Of a DNA stretch of 64,000 bases, positions 1-11,589 are shown in pieces. A program made the translations under genes and the position numbers. This DNA is from Mytilus edulis (lineage: Eukaryota; Mollusca; Bivalvia; Mytilida; Mytilidae), in assembly GCF_963676685.1 (NCBI RefSeq), contig NC_092347.1, positions 91,942,966 through 92,006,965 of the forward strand, read 5' to 3'. The notes beneath the pieces are model-generated. The model did not search any database. It was given only the letters and a program-made list of their open reading frames with translations, and was not told the origin of the DNA. Numbering within the stretch: position 1 is the stretch's first letter; every line of letters starts with the position of its first letter.

Positions 1-274
1 TTCTTACTTTACTTAAATATCTTTTTTTTTCATTTGTTCAAATATTATAAATAATAGACCGAAACTATTAACAATAAATATCATTAGCAGTAAATGAGAA
101 ACAAAAAAGAGATTTTAGTCGTGATTAATACTGGTATTCTAGTCTTAAATGTTGGAAAGTAACCATTATTTAAGATGAACATAAATCCAGGTGAGCGACA
201 AAGGCTCTACAAACCTCTAGTTTGTTTTTTAAAGCATGTACCCATGTTTGTTTAGATGTATTTAGATTACTTGC

Positions 275-2348
275 CTTTCCCTAACCTTGCTAAGTAGCTT
301 GCAACGTAAAGTTGTTCTTGGTCAGTGTCGATGTTAGCTAAATACCCACCATAAACTTTGCATATCATCTAAAATATACAAATTTTGGTAATCGGTACGA
401 GTTTTTTTCAGTAAATTTACAACAATATTGATAAAATGTTGAATTACTCGGAATACTTAGGGTTTTTTTTAAACCAAAGACATAGATCATACTTGCCAAC
501 TGTCACAATTTACGGGGGCTACTTATGAGTCTTATTTATAAGAAAAGTGTGCCTAACGTAAAACATGATGATCTCGGTATATTTAGTGAGCTTTCATAAC
601 TTTTAACTTTTCTAAGATAAAAAGCTTTATTCTTGTGATTTCTTACCAAAGTTATCATTGTGTTGTAATATACGTATGATTTTACTACATTGGACAATAG
701 TGTGAATAACGTCACTATAGTATTCCTTTAACTTAGTGGTTGACTTATATAATTTTCCTCCTGGGGTACATTTCTTGCTGAAGACACTTTTATTTTTTAC
801 TGTACACAGTAACTGCAGTATTATATAGAAATTAAGAAATAAAATTACGTTAAACAAAGCAATTTTGAGACCAATGTTAACTTATCTAGTGTATTATACC
901 TTTTTATGTGAATTTGATAGCGCTACTTACTAAAATGAATTCTACTTCATTTCTTCTGTTTGATTATACAAATCCGTGCACAGTGTCAACTGTTTTGTGA
1001 TGTTACACTATTTCTTCAGGTATGGGTTAAGGTTAGTACCTATTATTACGTTTAAACTTGCTGCATTTGTTTGCCCGAGTTCTAAGTCGGGAAAGTAATG
1101 TTCATTGGTTGTCGTTTGTTGTTGTGGTTCATAAGTGTTTCTCGCGTCTTGTTGTTTTGTTAACATTTACATGGATAAACTCATCATAAATACCAGGATA
1201 AAATTTTGCATTTACGCCAGACGCTCGTTTCGTCCACAAAAGACTCATCAGTGACGATCGAATCCAAAAAAGTTTAAAAGGCCAAATAAAGTACGAAGTT
1301 GAAGAGCATTGAGGACCAAAATTCCTTAAAGTTTTGCCAAATACAACTAGGGTAATCTATTCATGAGGTAGAAAAACCTGAGTATTTCAAATATTCAAAA
1401 GTTTTGTAAACAGTTAATTTAAAAATATGACCATATCAATGATAATTCATGTCAGCACATAATAGACCGTTGGTTTTTCTAGTTTGAATGGTTTTATACT
1501 AGTGATTTTTAAGACCCTTTATATCTTGCTGTTCGGGTGTGAGCCACAGCTCCGTTTTTGTGAAGACCGTACAATGACTTATAATGATTTACTTTTTAAT
1601 ATTTGTGCCTTGGATGAATAGTTGTCTCATTGACACTCATACCACACCTTCTTATATCTACAGTGAGACTTACAAGTTTAAACCGTAAACTGCATAAGCA
1701 TTTAAATTCAGTAAGAAGTAATGACAAAAGGTCTTTGAAAATAAAGCTAAAAGCGGTATTCAGTTGAAAGTCTTCACATGTATTGTTTAAAAAGTCATTC
1801 GACTACAGAACTTCCCACAGCTTTCTATGAAGTTGAACGTCTAAAAAGGTTTTAATTTTCTCCCCTGTACCTTATACTGAAATCAGTGTGTTGGGAACTG
1901 TTATTCAGGGGGAGGGGCAATATGGACCAACAGTGTATGGCGTAAAAATAATTTTTAAACAAACTTACGGATGCTTCAGCCCAAGTAGCTCTAATTCCAA
2001 ATTCTTTATAACATGATTCTTTGTGGACGAGAAATCCATCCGGGCAATCACCATATGCTACAAGTAAAATGGTGTACACTATATTGTTCTGATATCACAT
2101 TACATAATGACAGAGGGACATGACAATGACACAATAGGCGCTCAAATGTTTTTTATAAGTAATGTGCACGAATCGTTCTGTTGATGTTATCAATTGTTTG
2201 TTTCTTTAATTAATTTCAATAAAAGACTTGTTTAATGGATGGCATATTAATATTGTTTCTGATTTCCTGTTGAATTATAGATTGTAGACTTACCGGTACT
2301 GATTATATTAACCACTAAACAAACCAGTAGTCTGTAGACAGAAGACAT
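275..2348 (-). CDS. C-type lectin domain protein, 5' three exons (3' end beyond left edge)
   Basis: Secreted C-type lectin, incomplete. Coding exons on the minus strand are 2348-2294 (start ATG, signal peptide MSSVYRLLVCLVVNIISTA), 2057-1969 and 368-275; the last exon must lie left of base 1. Exon 2 carries the usual lectin start (CPDGF, then C34, then TWAEAS at 43-48), and exon 3 carries C51 and GGYLANID. Junction phases 1, 0 and 1 match the complete paralogue at 7030-9567, and exon 3 is 94 bp in both. The donor of exon 3 is most simply a GC donor (G|GCAAGT at 274), because the nearby GT at 270-269 would break the shared phase. Such lectins bind glycans outside the cell and are often expanded in bivalve immunity; that role is inferred from the family. 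The ligand cannot be judged because the sugar-binding loop is missing. Introns hold mussel repeats, for example at 1204-1330. Confidence 0.85.
1160..1330 (-). repeat. GCGCGTCTGGCG-family repeat copy
   Basis: Read on the minus strand this matches the tandem units at 2600-3420 (GTCACTGATGAGTCTTTTGT, then GACGAAACGAGCGTCTGGCG). It lies in the large intron of the left lectin gene. Confidence 0.65.
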
Positions 2349-2599
2349 TTCTCAAATCTTATCTTTCAAACTAAATACTGTTGAAGGTCAACATAGGTCA
2401 CAGTATCTGGTCTGACAGATTTTTGAAACTAGCTATAAAAGAAAGTTGTTCAATAGGAAGGAAAAAGTTTGATGTTAGAGAGAGAGAACTGTTTCTACTG
2501 ATATTCACGAATTGTTCATTTTCTCTTTTTACCCAACATCAACAATATTTGAGATTTGAAATTGAATTTTGTTCTAAACAGTCTATTAATTTGAATTTG

Positions 2600-3420
2600 G
2601 CAGAGTTTCAGTCACGTAGAATACTCGTCAACTTCGTACTTTTTGGGGGCTTTTTAACTTTTTTTTATTAGAGTGTCACTGATGAGTCTTTTGTCGATGA
2701 AACGCGCGTCTGGCGCATGTACAAAATTTCGATCCTGGTATCTATGATGAGTTTATTTACAACCACTGGCTCGATGCCACTAATGGTGGAGTTTTTATTC
2801 TCCGAAGATATCACCTCCGCAGTAGGCAGCACTTAATTTTTGATACGGTCATAATTACAAATTAGCTGTTAACAAAACGTTGAATTTTTGAAATACTAAG
2901 GCTTTTCTACCTCAGAAATAGATTACCGTAGCCAAATTTGGCAACACTTTTATGAACTCTTGGTCCTCAATACTCTTCAACTTCGTACTTTATTTCGCCT
3001 TTTACACCTTTTTTTATTAGACCGACACTGATAAGTCTTTTGTAGACGAAACGCCCGACTGGGGCATATGAAAAATTGCAATCTTGTTATCAATGATTAG
3101 TTTATTTACAACCACTGGCTCGATGCCACTGCTGAAAGAGTTTTTATTCCTCGAGGGTATCACAAGCCCAGTATAGTCAGCACTTCTGTGTTGACATGAA
3201 TTATCATTGATATGGTCATAAATACAAATTATCTGTTTACAAAACGTTGAATTTTTTAAATACTAAGGAATTTCTTCCTCAAAAATAGATTACCTTAGTA
3301 AAATTTGGCAAATCTTTAAGGAATTTTTGGTCCTCAATTCTTGTCAACTTCGTGCTTCTTTGGGCCTATTTTACTTTTGTTATTCAGCGTCACTGATGAG
3401 TCTTGTTTAATTTGATATAT
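2600..3420 (+). repeat. tandem ~350-bp mussel repeat, about 2.5 units
   Basis: The core GATGAGTCTTTTGT..GACGAAACGC recurs at about 2681, 3030 and (decayed) 3391, giving a period near 350-360 bases. Each unit repeats, in the same order, a segment on caaccactggctcgatgcc, a segment on aaaacgttgaattttt, and a segment on tcctcaat..caacttcgtact. Single copies of the same family lie at 5132-5200 and 4125-4150 (plus strand) and at 1160-1330, 12918-12965 and 13398-13545 (minus strand). No coding potential is visible. Confidence 0.75.
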
Positions 3421-3439
3421 GCCTTTTAGTACTTCTTTG

Positions 3440-4125
3440 TTAAATATTTGTTGCTTTTATTATGATTGAAGATACTTGTGGTACTTTATGATATTAGCGT
3501 ATTCTTGTCTTTCATTTTTGCTAATGTGCTTTGTCTATATGCCGTTTGGTGTTACGTGGATACATATAGCGTGGCTCTGTACCTATACATCCCGTTATTG
3601 TGCTATTGTTAAACGTGTTTGTTGCTCGTCTTTCATTATTGCTATGTGCTTTGTCTGTATGTCTTTTTATGTTTCATTGTTACATATAAGACGTGGCTCT
3701 GTACTTAAACATCCCGTCATTGTGTTACTCTGCTATGGTTAATTTGTGTATTCTTGTCTTTAATTTTTTGCTAATTGCTTGGTCTATATGTACTTTTTGT
3801 GCTTCTTTGTTGAAGTTTTTTTTGTGATTTAGATTTTAACACAAAGTTAACTAATGTTTTTTTGAAATTTTTACTTTTTATGGCTGTTTGTTTTGTTCAA
3901 GCATCTTTGTCAATATAATGGAAATTGATGCGACTGGTTTAACTAGCTTTAAAACCAGGTTCAAACCCTAATTTTCTACATAAGATAATGCCTGTATCAA
4001 GTTAGGAATATGACAGTTGTTATCCATTCGTTTAATGTGTTTGAGCTTTTGCTTTTGCCATTAGATTAGGGACTTTCCGTTTTGAATTTCCCTCGGAGTT
4101 CAATATTTTTGTGATTTTACTTTTT
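3440..4125 (+). repeat. 3'-tail repeat of a mussel retroelement (copy 1)
   Basis: This T-rich segment shares the block order with 12480-12830 and 14698-15735: repeated 'ggctctgtac..aacatcccgtcat' lines, then 'ataaaaccaggtt', 'aatatgacagttgttatccattcg' and 'ccctcggagttcaatatttttgtgat'. At 14698-15735 the same segment follows a reverse-transcriptase relic, so it probably is that element's 3' untranslated tail. Short open frames inside it look like noise. Confidence 0.6.
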
Positions 4126-4509
4126 GTAGACGAAACGTGCGTCTGGCGCTTATCAAACATTTCAAACTTTTTGTAGACATAATAATATCCGACATATTTT
4201 ATTCACAGTTGTATTTTTTCATTCAGTCCTATTTTAGAATATTTATTTACAGCAACATGTTATTGTTTTATCTATTTTCAGAACCACCAGCTACAGGTTA
4301 CTTACTTTCAGTTGACTTTCAAAAGATTTGTGTCTATATTAATACATCGAACTTCTCGCCAAAGAATGCAGTTAATTGAATATAATGATAAATCAGCGGA
4401 AGATGGTCACAATTCAAATATAGACATTGATGATCTCTTTAAGAATTTATATACTTCTATATATACCATTTTCTCTGGTATATATGGTGTGGAATCAAGG
4501 TCATAATTA

Positions 4510-5130
4510 TTGATTTTAGCATACGCTTACTTGATTTTAACCTAGGCTTAATAAATTGTGTTTAGCATAAGCTAAATTAATTTCATGATATGATAAGTTC
4601 GACTAAGAATATGATGAATTATTAAACTTTTACAGAAATATAGACCATGAACAGTTTTTTAAGCATCATGTGCAGCATAATCATACAATCAAAACTGCCC
4701 TGAAACTGTAGATTCTAAACATTCTGAAACCATTTTCATTCAAACTTGTTTGTTTGGATTTTTTGTAAAATTGTACTGGATTGAATATTTTCACAAGAAT
4801 AATTTATTCAATTTGTACAAGTATAAAATGATGCAAAATGTTTCGTATACCAGTGATCCATTTTATATCACACAATATAAAACTTTAACAATAAAGACGT
4901 ATTTTTTCGTTTTGTCTTAGGATTTATAAAACAAAATTCTTTTAATTGGTATTTTTGTCGAACTTTGAACTAGATTTCACTAATTATGAGTACATTGACA
5001 ATTGTGTTTTGTTTGTTTGTTGCTTTATTGTTTTTGTTATTTATAGGTTTTTATAGGTTAAGTGCCATTCTGATGAGTAAAGCTCATCCAACTAATATTA
5101 ATAGTTTGCCAAGTTCATATGGTGTGCTCT
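4510..5130. other. intergenic, nothing recognised
   Basis: AT-rich sequence between repeat copies. I see no gene, RNA gene or clear inverted repeat. Confidence 0.5.
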
Positions 5131-5131
5131 A

Positions 5132-5200
5132 TGAGTCTTTTGTAGACGAAACGCGCGTCTGGCGAATATCTAAAATTTTAATCCTGGTATCTTTGATGAG
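5132..5200 (+). repeat. GCGCGTCTGGCG-family repeat copy
   Basis: Contains TGAGTCTTTTGTAGACGAAA followed by CGCGCGTCTGGCG, then 'taatcctggtatctttgatgagttta', as in the tandem units at 2600-3420. Confidence 0.7.
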
Positions 5201-5661
5201 TTTATTTTCAAAATCTAGATTTATACCATATTTTATAAATAGTCAAATTCATCTTGACGCAACAAAGCCCTTGTGATTGTGTTTACGGGAGTAACGTCTG
5301 ATTTATACTGCAACGTCGAACGAAAATCAAATACCAACGACAACCACTGCATTACTGGTTCCTGGCTTGGGACAGGCAAATATATTGTTTTATTTTCTAT
5401 TTAATTGTTTTTTTGTTTTTTTTAAGCCAGGTTTATCATTGAGCAGTGTTAACTTGTTCTTTATTTATAGAATAACCTTGCTATAAGGATTTGAGGCACA
5501 TATATATGATTTGGAAGCTTCAGTGTGTTGACTATGTAATTTTACCTGAACTAAGCCCTCAACTCACTAAGACAAAGTTGGTTCTATTTTAAAAATGTCC
5601 ATTTGGTTTGTTACTCTGTTTGTAAAGTTTTATCTATTTGGTTTCCCAATAGAGATTACAT

Positions 5662-5830
5662 GATGGAAGTCATTGCTGGAACTTGGTGTAGTATAGCTGA
5701 TTCATAACTGTAGAGGTCATTACAGCAACCCAGTGGATCTTTCAAAATTAAGGTCATTACTGGAACCCAGTGCAGCTTACTTGATGAATGTCATTGCTAG
5801 AACCTAATACCTGATGAAGGTCGTTGCAAA
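5662..5830 (+). repeat. degenerate ~50-bp minisatellite
   Basis: Four to five diverged units share 'aaggtcattactggaaccca' (about 5667, 5713, 5751, 5787 and 5816). Units differ in length and by many substitutions. No coding or RNA interpretation is apparent. Confidence 0.55.
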
Positions 5831-6950
5831 AATAAAATCTCAAAATAAAGTGTAGGAATAAGTGCGTATCTGATATAATTTGTGTTTCCTTTGATAAAAT
5901 AAGATATTCTGTCGTGTATACAACAACTTAATGTACCAAGAAGAGTAGTATACTGACACACAAGTGTATACTGAATATTACACATAATTCGAATGTCATT
6001 GCTTTGTTTGATCAAATGTGAAATAAGTCAACATACGATCTCGATACATTCCAGAAAGTTTTAGATTTTCCACAATGACGTCATTACTTCTCCCATTAAT
6101 AGCATGTCCTTTATTCAGAAATAGTTTCACACACCTACAATTGATACTCGCATCTCTCTTGAACTCTTATAATTTGAAATCATCACCACGAGATAAATAA
6201 TGGTAACAGTACTTAGTGTTTTATAAAGTTTAATTGTACTTAGTCTGTTGTACATTTCGAAAGACAGTATACTTTCTCGCACTTGATTCACAAGGACAAA
6301 ATATTTGGGATCAAGAAACCTCTTCAACAAAGGTTGATGAACCTAAATAAACAAAATAAGTATAAGTGAATTTGTTTTAACAGTAAGCTTAATTATTTCA
6401 CATTAAAGTTGATGTGAATACTAGTTAATCAATCCGGATATAGAACCCTTCTAATGTAAGTCTATGTCTCTTTTTTTAAAGTCCTACAAATAATTGAATA
6501 ACTCCTATTATCTTTTAAGAAATTTATTATTGTATAACGATATCTTGAGTTGTTAAGTCATTGGTTCATATAACTCTATCCAATAACTGAACCCCCATCT
6601 TGTTTTCTGAAAATACAAGGAAAAGCATATTTGAATGTATCCTTCAATATTTTCTACGATTTTTATAAAAAGTGTATTTGAAACAACAAAAACAATATGG
6701 ATGACAAAGGTTTGTCATTCTAATAATACATCAGTAGACACAAGTTCAATAGTAAATCCAAATATTATTTTTTTATATTGAAGTGTCAAACAAGAAAATC
6801 TCATCATGGTTAAGGGATTAGAATGTTTTTATGATTTCTTAACATCCTCAGGAAAAGTAAAGCTTAAGATTGAAAATCTCCCAAAATAAACAAAGATTCC
6901 TTCACACTAGAACAATTCCAATTGTTTTTTTTTTAAATATATTGTAGTTT
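5831..6950. other. intergenic, downstream of the complete lectin gene
   Basis: AT-rich, without repeats I recognise and without convincing exons. A perfect TGACGTCA octamer occurs at 6076-6083 but no gene start is nearby. Confidence 0.45.
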
Positions 6951-7029
6951 TCATTATCAACTTGTATTTGAAAGAAAATTCAGTACATATGTACAATTTG
7001 AGAACTGTGAGCATATAAGACTATATTGC

Positions 7030-9567
7030 TTACATTGCTTCACAAACAAAGTCTGCCTTAGTTTCACATGACGAAGTCGTCCAGTTGAACATATGATTCC
7101 TGTCCATAGAAGCACAGTTCTGTTGTCCATTAAAATCATTTGGTTGACCCAAAGCCCAGTGGGAATACATTGGAGTCGTCCTAGTTGTTGACCAGATCCA
7201 AGTACCAGGTTGAAACATGTCGGTAAGGCCAATCCAGAAATCTATTTAAAGAAAAAAACACGATCATGTTAATCAGATACGCTTGAAAATGTAAGGAGAT
7301 TGAACACAGAACGGGATATTGCAGAACTGCCTTACATTCCTAAGTTTAGTTACAATCTTAATTTTAGCGAATTTACAAAGTCCTCTTTATATAATTGAAC
7401 TTTTAATTCTTAGTTTTATTGATATTACCATAACATACATTGCCATTCATAATGAGAAAATATAAGATTTTACCACGATGTCATAGGTTTTACTTGTATT
7501 TGTTCTAAATTCACAAACGAACAAATCCACATCACTTGATATCCATATAAAACTATAGCATTAGTAGGTTAGTGCAAATACAAAATTTGAAAGGAAGAAG
7601 AATGTTTCATATAGAATAGAAAATTCTAAACGTACATACGTCCAGGAAATCTTGACAGCAAACTGCTAACAATGTTTTGTTCTACTGCCGAATCTATAGT
7701 TAGTAAATGTGACTCAAAAAGCGTGCAATAAAACTGTAATATAAATGTTAAAGAAAGTAAGAATCAGTCTGAAAAAAGACCTACGTAAAATTGCTAACAC
7801 TATATAAACAATTTTAGTATTCAAATGTGTGTGCTTTCGCATTATTTGTTGCAATCCGCAATATAGTTTAAAAAAAAATTAATGACATATGTCGGACATC
7901 CTGCAATGTCTAATCACAATAACGTAAAATAAGTTTAATTCTATGATCATTTCAGTTTGTTATAATATGGGTGTTTTTTATCATTATAATACACGTTTAC
8001 ACCTAGTTAAGTGTAGATTTGTTGACTGCCACATCCTAGGAACGTCTATCGGTTTGAATTTGTTGTCTTCTATAAATAAAAAGAAAGGGGCGGTAGTGAG
8101 TTAACGTTCATTACAATGAGACCATCTATTGATCACAGCCACACCCGCATGTAGCATTAGACCATGTTGATACTGTTGAAAAAAAAAACATTTAATTCTA
8201 ACAGAATTGAGCTTGCAAATTTATTTGCTCAATTATATTGTGTTTACAATCAAAAAGATATTCACATATTGATTGGAATTACTAAAAGGGGGAAACCCGT
8301 CGTAAAGGAATATTATATAATGTCTGGTTGTACCTTAATTACCATTGAGAAACACAACTTAATCTCATATTTCAGCTTGTTGTTAAGATAAAGAAGGCCA
8401 CAATTCTTGAACGGCTCCGGAAGAAGCAAACTATTGTCTGCAGTCCCCAGTAAATTTATTTAGAAAATATCAATAAGAAGTGTTGAAGTCTTGCTTCAAA
8501 TAATAAGTAAACGAATTTATGATAAAATAACGAAATGTAAGACGAAATATTAGACGCGATGGTTGAACAAACTTTATCAATAAGTTTATTAAGCCAAACA
8601 AAAGAACAAATCCTTATTGTTTGAGAGTAATAAAAAAACTATTGTTGTAAAATGTGAAATATAACTTTTTATATATATTTATGCATGTGGTATGATAGAT
8701 TGAAAACATGCATATTCACGACAACATGACGAAGATGTAGGAATATACCAAGTACAACATAACCTAGGACCCAACTCACTTCTCCTCGTGTAAGAGGTTA
8801 CCTTTGTACTACGAGACCATACGGATCTGATCTGGGACATAATTATAGTCCCATATCAGATGAACCTAAATTTTGTTGAGATGCTTGAACTCCTATAATG
8901 ACTAGAATTGTAATTGTTTTATATAAAGGTAAAATCTCACGGAAGCCTCTGCCCATGTCGAAGGTATATTCAACTCCATATAACAAGATTGTCCATTCGC
9001 AATAAATCCATCAGGACAGCTGGCTTTTACACCGACACAGGCAACTAGAAATTAGAATTATTACATAATCAAGAATTAAAATGTAAACTTAGAAAGAAAA
9101 AAAACTAAAAGAAAGGGGATTTTTGGAAATCGAAACCATCAATATAAGAACATAATCCGGATAATAAACGGAAAGAAAGCAGTAAACAATATAAACTTTT
9201 CCCTTGACAATGTTTGTCGGAAGTCAAAAATGACTATACTCACGTTCGAATAAAACTATATTTCCTTATCTCTTTTCGGTGAATGCACTTAACTACTATC
9301 ATGTGCATTATTATACCAGGACGTACTACTGAAAAGAATAAGCCGAATAATGTTTCGTCACATTTAACACTATTTTATTCTATTTGGAGCGGACAACTCC
9401 TGCGCTGTGTAACAATACAGATTCAACTATAGCATTAACATATTTGAATTAAATTGAATTGAATTGAATTGAATTCAATTTGAAAGTAATATTTACAGTA
9501 AAGTTTATAACTATTACAAACTATAAATTATCTTACCGAACAAAATTAGAAGAATATTACACGCCAT
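7030..9567 (-). CDS. C-type lectin, complete four-exon gene, 146 aa
   Basis: Secreted single-domain C-type lectin. Exons on the minus strand are 9567-9537, 9044-8941, 7733-7640 and 7241-7030, all GT-AG, phases 1/0/1, 441 nt including TAA. A short hydrophobic leader (MACNILLILFGVACVG) is followed by one carbohydrate-recognition domain: CPDGF (20-24), C31, TWAEAS (40-45), C48, FWIGLTD (78-84), WIW (91-93), C119, C135, C143. Expected disulfides are C20-C31, C48-C143 and C119-C135. The sugar-specificity triplet is QPN (109-111), neither EPN (mannose type) nor QPD (galactose type). The usual WND calcium motif reads WTT (130-132). Calcium-dependent sugar binding may therefore be altered or lost; this is inference. 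The start is the only ATG that gives a leader. It lies in tandem with the lectin at 275-2348, so it is probably a duplicate. Extracellular glycan recognition is inferred from the family. Confidence 0.93.
9446..9480. repeat. (GAATT)n microsatellite in lectin intron 1
   Basis: Five to six imperfect copies of TTGAA/GAATT end in GAATTCAATTT, so the tract is partly self-complementary. It lies just downstream of the lectin signal-peptide exon and is a length-variable marker at most. Confidence 0.7.
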
Positions 9568-9688
9568 TTCAAGTTGAACAGATTGAGATTAGATAAGAAA
9601 AATAGATCGTTGTGTAAAAATACACGACCCGACATAATAAGAATAATATATTAAGTCCAGCGCTGCAAATGTAAGGCCAGCACTCAAG

Positions 9689-9696
9689 ATTTATAA
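9689..9696 (-). promoter_or_regulatory. candidate TATA box of the complete lectin gene
   Basis: On the minus strand this reads TATAAATC, about 125 bases upstream of the lectin start codon at 9567. That would place a start site near 9660 and give a short 5' UTR. The window is AT-rich, so chance occurrence is possible and no transcript evidence is available here. Confidence 0.3.
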
Positions 9697-10019
9697 AAAA
9701 ATATATAGCGCTTAACTTTACATCTACACCTTGGGATCTCTTCGCAAAAACATCTTATGATAAAATTGATTGTTCATGACTTACAAGTATTTTATCCCAA
9801 ACGCTATTTGGTATTTTGAAATATGGACCGCCATTTTTTGTATTACAGATTTTTTAAGTAAAACAACGTATTTTCCTTTTTAAAAAATAAGTATAATATA
9901 CTTGTATTTACCTATGTTTCCCTGTAAAATGAATTGTGCAAATTTAATAAAACATTACGTGTAATATAATGATTACTACGCGCAAATATAGTAGTAATAC
10001 GCGCAAACGTTATGACCGA

Positions 10020-10330
10020 CACTTGCGGCACGTTTTTTTGATTGAAGGTCGTATGGTGACCTGTAGGGACATTTATATTTTGATGGAAGATTGTGTCAAC
10101 AACATAGCTATTATTTATTATAGTAAAACGAAATAAAAAAAACGAGTTTGACATGGTATAGATTGCACCCGGTTTAGATAAGTAAAAAAAGGGAGCAGAT
10201 GTGGATAAAACAAAAATATTAGGAACCTGCACAAATGACACATGCAAAAGCTGCAAAATATTAGAGACTTCTGAAAACCTGCTATTAACAACAAGTTCAT
10301 AAAGGCCAAAAACATTCAATGCACATGTAA
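10020..10330. other. open frame of 135 codons, probably not a gene
   Basis: A minus-strand frame covers 10319-9912, but the sequence has no recognisable domain. It contains a 'gaaggtcgtatggtgacctgtagg' piece (10045-10070) of the dispersed repeat seen at 57330-57460. I treat it as repeat-derived. Confidence 0.35.
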
Positions 10331-10827
10331 TGCGATCTTTGGGTTTTCCCTTATTTCATATCTTACTATCTTAAGCAGACAATATTAGATCGAAAAGGTC
10401 ATAATAGCTCAAAGCTTTAGATCGGAATTAAACGGAGCGAAAACAAGACTCCACGAAAAAGACAATCCGTAAAATAAATGCTAACAGGTACTAATAACAA
10501 GGTCCGACTTACGTAAAAATCAACATTTTAACCTATGTATTATTGTCAATAAATCAAAGTATTGTTTGAGGGAAACACAAACAACGCCGTTTGTCGAGAG
10601 GCTATTGACTTTATTTCCTGAAATATTGTGTTTGACCTTGGATGCACTTTTGTGTTTAGACACTGATATAGTATATTACCAGTACACACGCTCTAATTAT
10701 AAGGTTAATTGTTTTATTATTATGATATTCCACAAGTATGGGGAAACGTGGTTCTTTTGATACCCATTCCTTTACGTAAAATCATACATAATATAGTTTG
10801 CACATGAGCAGTATGGCAACTACCAAC

Positions 10828-11085
10828 TAGTCCAAATAATTATGACGTCTTGAAAGGCTATTCTTATTTTTTTCTGTGACTTCTTTAATACATTTTTGAA
10901 AACGCTGTGTAGCTAGTGTATGCATGCATATAAGATACATATGGTGTGATAGAAAACTTGGTTGTAGTATTCATACATGCTGTATAGTAGAACAAATAAT
11001 TTGACGTCTTAAACAGCTATTTTGATTTTTTTCCCGTGATGCCAAATAGCCTTTCAAGACGGCACAGTAATAATTATTTGGACTA
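10828..11085. mobile_element. 258-bp MITE with TAGTCCAAATAATTA termini
   Basis: The left end TAGTCCAAATAATTATGACG..TCTTGAAAGGCTATT and the right end AATAGCCTTTCAAGACGG..TAATAATTATTTGGACTA are inverted copies of each other (about 35 bp, one small indel). The interior is AT-rich and non-coding. A second, partial copy ends at 48571. This fits a non-autonomous DNA transposon. The target duplication is unclear. Confidence 0.7.
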
Positions 11086-11204
11086 ACGTTTCAGAAAAAA
11101 AATTGCCTTTCAAGGCGTCATTAGAACCTGGAAACCCTTTTATATAAGTACCTTTACCTAAACTTAGATCAAGTGAACAACCCTGTCTTCTAAAATATTA
11201 AAAT

Positions 11205-11560
11205 AAGAAGATGTGGTATGATTGTCAATGAGAAAACTCTTTACAAGAGACCATATGACACAGAAATTAAACAATTACAGGTCACCGTACAGTCTTCAAC
11301 AATCAGCAAAGCCTGTACTGCACAGTCAGCGATAAAAGGCCCCGAAATGATAAATGTAAAACAATTTTGTACGAGAAAATTTACAGTCTAATTTATGTAC
11401 AACATAATGAACGAAAAACAAATATGTTGCACTGCAACAAACGACAACCATTACATTACATGCTCCTAAATTAGGACATGTCCATACAGAATGTGGCGTG
11501 GTTAAACTCGTTTGAAGGCGCCAATCATCTCTTTCGCATGGAATAGTAATGTAACAATAC
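11205..11560 (+). repeat. dispersed 'GTGGTATGATTGTCAATGAG' repeat (copy)
   Basis: Begins GATGTGGTATGATTGTCAAT and continues with 'accatatgacacagaaattaa', 'aggtcaccgtacagtcttcaa' and 'aaaggccccgaaatgataaatgtaaaac'. Other copies lie at 24215-24390, 38805-38870, 38980-39055 and 59655-59705 (same strand) and, reversed, at 1600-1670, 40630-40680, 57330-57460 and 63790-63910. Confidence 0.7.
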
Positions 11561-11589
11561 AAGATAAGAACAAAATTAAACAAATCATT

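Noticed and set aside
6076-6083. Perfect CRE (TGACGTCA) as a gene regulatory site
   Set aside because: No gene start nearby; a lone octamer is expected by chance now and then.
9912-10319. 135-codon minus-strand open frame
   Set aside because: No recognisable domain, AT-rich low-complexity composition and a piece of a dispersed repeat in it.
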